DNA from: Nocardia sp. BMG51109 | GTDB lineage: Bacteria; Actinomycetota; Actinomycetes; Mycobacteriales; Mycobacteriaceae | Direction: 5' to 3' | NCBI RefSeq assembly: GCF_000526215.1 | Contig: NZ_JAFQ01000004.1 | Span: 186,001-250,000, forward strand | DNA length: 64,000 nucleotides | Part shown: piece after piece, positions 59,902-64,000 of the stretch | Layout of the letters: the number at the start of each line of letters is the position of its first letter | Numbering within the stretch: position 1 is the first letter of the stretch | The notes under the pieces: generated by a model | The model's database searches: none | What the model was told of the DNA's origin: nothing | Seen by the model: the letters and a program-made list of their open reading frames with translations, nothing else | Position numbers and translations under genes: made by a program

Positions 59902-62900
59902 TCACTCAGCCTCCCCGTCGGGTGCCGACCCGTTCGCTCCGTCGGGTGCCGACCAGTTCGGCGCGGCCGTCTCGAGGAATTCCGCGAGTTCCTCGGGACC
60001 CGGCAGATTCGGCGGGGAAATGGTGCGGCCGGTGCGCACGTAATGGAATGCGGCGCTGATCTTTTCGAGGATCTCGTGTTCGTCGGCGCCGGTGCGGGCG
60101 GCCAGTAGCCGGGCCCAGGCCAGCCGGTAGACCGCCAGCTGCATGGCGACCGCGGGTTCCTCGGCGCGAGTGGGCTCGGCGCCGGTCTTCCAGTCCACCA
60201 CCAGCCAGCGGTCGCCGGGTTCGGCGAACACCGCGTCCATGCGGCCGCGGATCAGGGTGCCCGCCAGGGATGTTTCGAACCCCACCTCCACCTCGGCGGG
60301 GTTGCGGTCGGCCCACGGCGAAGACAGGAACGCCTCCTGCAGCCGGACCAGGTCGGCGTCGGCCGCACCGCTGTCGGCGGCGCCGGGCAGTTCGTCCAGG
60401 CCCAGCAGCCGCGCCGAGCCGAACCACTGCTGCAACCAGGCGTGGAAGGCGGTGCCGCGCCGGGCGAACGGGCTCGGCGGATACGGCAGCGGGCGGCGCA
60501 GCCGCGCGGCCAGCTTGGCCGGGTCGGCGCGCATCTCCACCAGGGCCGTGGCGGGCAGCTGGCTGGGGAGTTCCACGTCCCGCACGCTCTCCCCGGCCGC
60601 GAAGTGCTCGGCGAGCAGGGCGTCGACATCGGCCGCCCAGCCCTCGGGGTCGAGGTCCTGGTGCTCCGAATACGCCTGGTCGCCAGCGTGTTCGGCCGCT
60701 GGGGAGAACTCGGCCGGCTCCCCCGGCGGCTCGGGGACCTCGTCCGGATCCGTGAACAGCGACAGCTGACCGTAGAATTCCCCTGCGCCACCGGCCCTTT
60801 CATCCGTACCCTCGGGCTCGGCCGGGCTCGGTGCGGCGGGGTTATCGAGCGCACCAGAGTGTTCCGGTGCGCCGGCCACATCGATCGTGGTGGAGGTTCC
60901 GGCAGCGGCGGAAGTATCGGCCGCGGCCGAATCAGGTGCGGCGGCGTCGTCGAGTGTGGCGGCGTCGTCGAGTGTGGCTGGGGGGTCGGGCTCGTGTGCC
61001 AGGTCTCGTAGGGACTCTCGGACCAGGGCGGCACCGTCCTGAACCGCGGTGCGGCGCTTGCCCAGTGGGTCGCGGGGCCAGGTGGCCGACGCCGGGTCGT
61101 CGGTGAAGGGGTTGACCGCGTCGGTGGCCGGCGGATCGGCCCACAGGTCGATGCGCACGGCCGTGGATAGTGTCTCGATGCCCGCGGCCGTGGATAGTGT
61201 CTCGATGCCCGCGGCCGCGGATAGTGTCTCGATGCCCACGGCCGTGGACGGTGTCGAATCTGGGTGTTCGACAGCGCGTTTGAGGTCGAGCAGGAAATCG
61301 GACGGGCCCTTCGGCGTCGAGCCGGTTTCGGCCCAGTGGTGCGCCGATACGAACAGGATGCGTTCGGTCCTGGTGAGGGCGACGTAGAACAGGCGCCGCT
61401 CCTCGTCGAGCCGACGCCGGGCGAGGGTGTCCTTGTGCTGCTTGATGGCCCGGTCGAGATCGCTGCGGTCGTAGAGGTCCGACAGGTCCAGCACGGGGAC
61501 GCCGTCGGACACCGCTGGAGCGCCGGACCGCGAGACCGGCGATGCCGCCGTGGCCGAGTCGGCCGGCGCCGCGTCGTCGCGCAGCTCCTGGGAAGCGTGG
61601 CGCAGCCCTTGGGAAACATCGTGCAGCCCAGGGGAAGGGACGTCCCCCTCGGAAACAGCGGCCCGGGTTACCGCAGACCGGCCCTGGTCGGCCCCGGCGG
61701 CGGACCGCGTGACCGCGGAACGACCCTGCTCGGCACCAACGGCGGCGACCGAACCGGAACGTTCCGCGGGCACCGCATCGCGCTGCCGGTCACCACGCAG
61801 GGAGGTGGGGAGTTCGGCGAGCGCGCCCAGCCAGGTGCCCGCGGCCGCGCCGGACGGGAAGACCCCGCGGGTCACGTGCGGCACGGCCACCACCTCCCAT
61901 TCCAGGCCCTTGGCGGCGTGCACGGTCAGGACCTGGACGCGGTCGCGGGCGACCTCGACCTCGCCCGGTTCCAGACCGTTCTCGACCTCCTCGGCCGCGG
62001 CCAGGAACGTCAGCAACCCGGGCAGTGACGCGCGGTGATCGCTCGCGTAGTCGGCGACCACGTCGGCGAAGGCGTCCAGGTGCTCGCGGCCGGCACCACC
62101 GCCTGCGGAGGCGCGGCGGGACTGGGTCTCCACGCCGACGCCGATGGTGCGCTCCACATCGGAGACGAGTTCCGGCAGCGTCTGGCCGCTGCGTTCGCGC
62201 AGCGCGGCAAGTTCCCGGCCGAGCGCGACGATGCGCTGGTATCCGGGCTCCGAGTACTGTTCCGCCGCACCGGGATCGGCGATGGCGTCGGCGAGACCGG
62301 CCTGTTCGGCGGGCTCCGGGGCCACGGTGCGCAGGGCATCCGCCAGGGTGGCCGTATCGGTGATCGCGGCCGTCTGGTCGGGCGGCCGGGTGATCGACAG
62401 CTCGCGGGCCCGCCGGGCCAGCGCGGCCAGGTCGGTGACGCCGAGCCGCCAGCGGGCCCCGGTGAGGATGCGCATCGCGGCGCTGCCCGCGGCCGGATCC
62501 GCGATCAGGCGCAGGGTCGCGACGACATCGGCCACCTCCGGCGTGGCGAGCAGGCCGCCGAGGCCGACGATCTCCACCGGTAATCCCCGCTCGCGCAGCG
62601 CTTCTGCCAACGGCGCGGCATCGGCGTTGCGGCGCACCAGCACCGCGGAGGTAGGCGGAGGCGAACCGGCGTCGGCCCGCGCCTCCCATTCGGCGGCGAC
62701 CCGCTCGGCCACCCAGTCCCGTTCGTCGGCAACGGTATCGGTGAGCGCCAGCGCGACCGTGCCCGCGGTGGCGTCCGGTCGCGGCCGCAGCGCGTCGACC
62801 GCCACCCCGCCCTCGGCCTGCCGCAGCGGTTCGGCCACCAGATTCGCCAGCGCCAGCGCCTCCGGCGGATTACGCCAACTGGTGAGCAGCGGCAGAATCG

Positions 62901-64000
62901 GCGCGGGAACGCCCGGCGCACTGGGGAAGTCGGTGGCGAACCGCGGCAGGTTGGCCGCCGAAGCTCCCCGCCAGCCGTAGATCGACTGCATGGGGTCGCC
63001 GACGGCCGTCACCGCCAACCGCTGCGGGATCGAGCCGGAGACACCTGGTCCGTCGAGCGCCGACGCCACCTCGGAGCCGATCGAATCCGGTCCCGACCCA
63101 GCGGATGTGGCCGTATCGGCATCGGTTCCGTGCGGACGAGCCCCGCCGCCGAGACCCGAGCCGCGCTCGTCGGCACCGCGCTTCGAATCACCGCCCGCCG
63201 ATTCCGCTTCCGCACCCGTCGGATTCGGCTCACCTTCGCTACTCACCTGCGAGCCGCCGACGGGTCCGGCCGCCCGGCCATCGCCCTCGGAACCAGGGGC
63301 TGCCCCGCGGCCCTCACCACCATCCGCGTCGACCGTCGATCCGAATCTCGGCTCCGGCACTCGGTCCGGTGCGTCGAACCGACGCGAACCTCTGCTGCCG
63401 GACATGTCATCTCCCGGCGAGGAACTCGATTCCAGGTTCGATTGCGAGAGTTCGCCCGAGTCGGAGGGCCCGGTCGATGCTCGATCCGGATTTTGCTCGC
63501 CGGGCTTTCGCACAGACGAGATCCCCGGCGACGCAACGGTGTCGGCACGTCTCACCCGCGCACTCCGCGCCGCCGCGGTATCCGCGGCAATGCCGGAACC
63601 GTCGCCCGCGAGTTCTCCGGGCGGCCGCTCCTCCCCGGACGGTCTCGAAACCTGTTCGGCGGTGGGCGAAGTCGATCCCTGGGCACTGTCCAGGTCGCCG
63701 AACAGGGCGGCCAGCAGGATGCGCTGGGCGTGGCCGGTGTCCTGATATTCGTCCAGCAGGACCAGGCGGAAGCGGTCTCGTTCGGCGGCGCCGACCTCCG
63801 GATGTTCGGCGGCCAGGCGGGCCGCCAGCGACATCTGGGCGCCGAAGTCCAAGGCGCCGCGGCGGCGCAATTCCTCGCCCAGGCGGCGGACCAACGGCAG
63901 CAGCGCCACCCGCTCGTGCTGCACCTCGAGGATGCCCAGCAGTTCCTGGCTCGGGCCGCCGCGCTGGCGCGGACCGCGCGGCAGGGTCAGGATCAGCTTC
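59902..64000 (-). CDS. AddA-type UvrD/REP helicase-nuclease, N-terminus beyond window
   Basis: At least 1366 residues of a Rv3201c/AddA-like helicase-nuclease; the reading frame is open to the right edge, so Walker A lies outside. Visible: Walker B LLDEYQDTGHAQ (near 63740-63765), motif III AVGDPMQSIYGWRGA (near 62965-63010), [13 protein letters not shown] (motif V), YVALTRTERILF (motif VI) and a C-terminal RecB-like nuclease (FETSLAGTLIRGRMDAVF…VVDWKTG). It would process double-strand breaks with its AdnB/AddB-like partner. Three long low-complexity insertions interrupt the helicase core, one of about 225 residues right between Walker B and motif III (about 63013-63695). DNA between 61160 and 61250 repeats a 27-bp unit. 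Confidence 0.9.
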   Translation of the reverse strand, partial: KLILTLPRGPRQRGGPSQELLGILEVQHERVALLPLVRRLGEELRRRGALDFGAQMSLAARLAAEHPEVGAAERDRFRLVLLDEYQDTGHAQRILLAALFGDLDSAQGSTSPTAEQVSRPSGEERPPGELAGDGSGIAADTAAARSARVRRADTVASPGISSVRKPGEQNPDRASTGPSDSGELSQSNLESSSSPGDDMSGSRGSRRFDAPDRVPEPRFGSTVDADGGEGRGAAPGSEGDGRAAGPVGGSQVSSEGEPNPTGAEAESAGGDSKRGADERGSGLGGGARPHGTDADTATSAGSGPDSIGSEVASALDGPGVSGSIPQRLAVTAVGDPMQSIYGWRGASAANLPRFATDFPSAPGVPAPILPLLTSWRNPPEALALANLVAEPLRQAEGGVAVDALRPRPDATAGTVALALTDTVADERDWVAERVAAEWEARADAGSPPPTSAVLVRRNADAAPLAEALRERGLPVEIVGLGGLLATPEVADVVATLRLIADPAAGSAAMRILTGARWRLGVTDLAALARRARELSITRPPDQTAAITDTATLADALRTVAPEPAEQAGLADAIADPGAAEQYSEPGYQRIVALGRELAALRERSGQTLPELVSDVERTIGVGVETQSRRASAGGGAGREHLDAFADVVADYASDHRASLPGLLTFLAAAEEVENGLEPGEVEVARDRVQVLTVHAAKGLEWEVVAVPHVTRGVFPSGAAAGTWLGALAELPTSLRGDRQRDAVPAERSGSVAAVGAEQGRSAVTRSAAGADQGRSAVTRAAVSEGDVPSPGLHDVSQGLRHASQELRDDAAPADSATAASPVSRSGAPAVSDGVPVLDLSDLYDRSDLDRAIKQHKDTLARRRLDEERRLFYVALTRTERILFVSAHHWAETGSTPKGPSDFLLDLKRAVEHPDSTPSTAVGIETLSAAAGIETLSTAAGIETLSTAVRIDLWADPPATDAVNPFTDDPASATWPRDPLGKRRTAVQDGAALVRESLRDLAHEPDPPATLDDAATLDDAAAPDSAAADTSAAAGTSTTIDVAGAPEHSGALDNPAAPSPAEPEGTDERAGGAGEFYGQLSLFTDPDEVPEPPGEPAEFSPAAEHAGDQAYSEHQDLDPEGWAADVDALLAEHFAAGESVRDVELPSQLPATALVEMRADPAKLAARLRRPLPYPPSPFARRGTAFHAWLQQWFGSARLLGLDELPGAADSGAADADLVRLQEAFLSSPWADRNPAEVEVGFETSLAGTLIRGRMDAVFAEPGDRWLVVDWKTGAEPTRAEEPAVAMQLAVYRLAWARLLAARTGADEHEILEKISAAFHYVRTGRTISPPNLPGPEELAEFLETAAPNWSAPDGANGSAPDGEAE

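Noticed and set aside
58352..60043. 563-codon plus-strand frame opposite the channel gene
   Set aside because: Shadow frame; low-complexity His/Arg composition and no motifs.

Overview
The window is high-GC actinobacterial chromosome. The right-hand block (about 42.2-64 kb: UPF0182 protein, Lon-like PDZ protease, DUF2342 zincin, cyclodehydratase-like protein, AarF kinase, whiB7, uvrD2, mycoredoxin, nudC, TrkA-type channel, AddA-type helicase) follows the order of Mycobacterium tuberculosis Rv3193c-Rv3201c. With the lipid genes on the left, this points to a mycolate actinomycete, most likely Nocardia or a close relative. The species cannot be fixed from the sequence alone.

Layout. 1-8.2 kb is the edge of a lipid/polyketide-type gene cluster: trans-acting malonyltransferase (cut by the window edge), acyl-CoA dehydrogenase, fatty-acyl-AMP ligase, WES/DGAT-like acyltransferase, acyl carrier protein and SnoaL-like protein on the minus strand, with a divergent FAD oxidoreductase and SDR on the plus strand. 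8.2-14.6 kb holds a lipoprotein CocE-type hydrolase and a small acyl-CoA operon (SDR, enoyl-CoA hydratase, acyl-CoA synthetase) divergent from a TetR regulator. 14.6-16.3 kb is a scarred stretch with one intact proline iminopeptidase.

16.38-40.57 kb is an integrated genomic island of about 24 kb. It sits in an initiator tRNA gene. A 48-bp identical direct repeat, made of the 3' half of tRNA-fMet, marks both ends, and the tyrosine integrase lies next to the intact tRNA. The first part of its cargo is the most interesting in the window. An HTH-TPR regulator diverges from an apparent operon encoding a cupin/JmjC-like protein, a heme-oxygenase-like diiron protein, a 52-residue peptide made almost entirely of five K-x-G-[VI]-R-P-D repeats, a membrane diiron desaturase/hydroxylase, a glycine-amidinotransferase-like enzyme, a free-standing class II aminoacyl-tRNA-synthetase-like enzyme, a GFA-type zinc protein and a CPA2 antiporter. 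I read this as a candidate undescribed ribosomal-peptide (RiPP) or peptide-scaffold pathway. The rest of the island carries an AlkC-like DNA repair protein, a DUF4365 gene pair, unknown proteins, and several decayed genes (IS5 transposase, lsr2, nucleoside hydrolase, an unknown two-frame gene). The integrase itself is frameshifted.

40.5-41.0 kb has two tandem initiator tRNA genes, each with its own terminator hairpin. 41.6-64 kb is ordinary conserved core genome: Rpf resuscitation factor, the Rv3193c-Rv3201c-like block, whiB7 with a promoter, long leader ORF and attenuator, and at the right edge an AddA-type helicase/nuclease with unusually large low-complexity insertions. No CRISPR array and no rRNA genes were seen.
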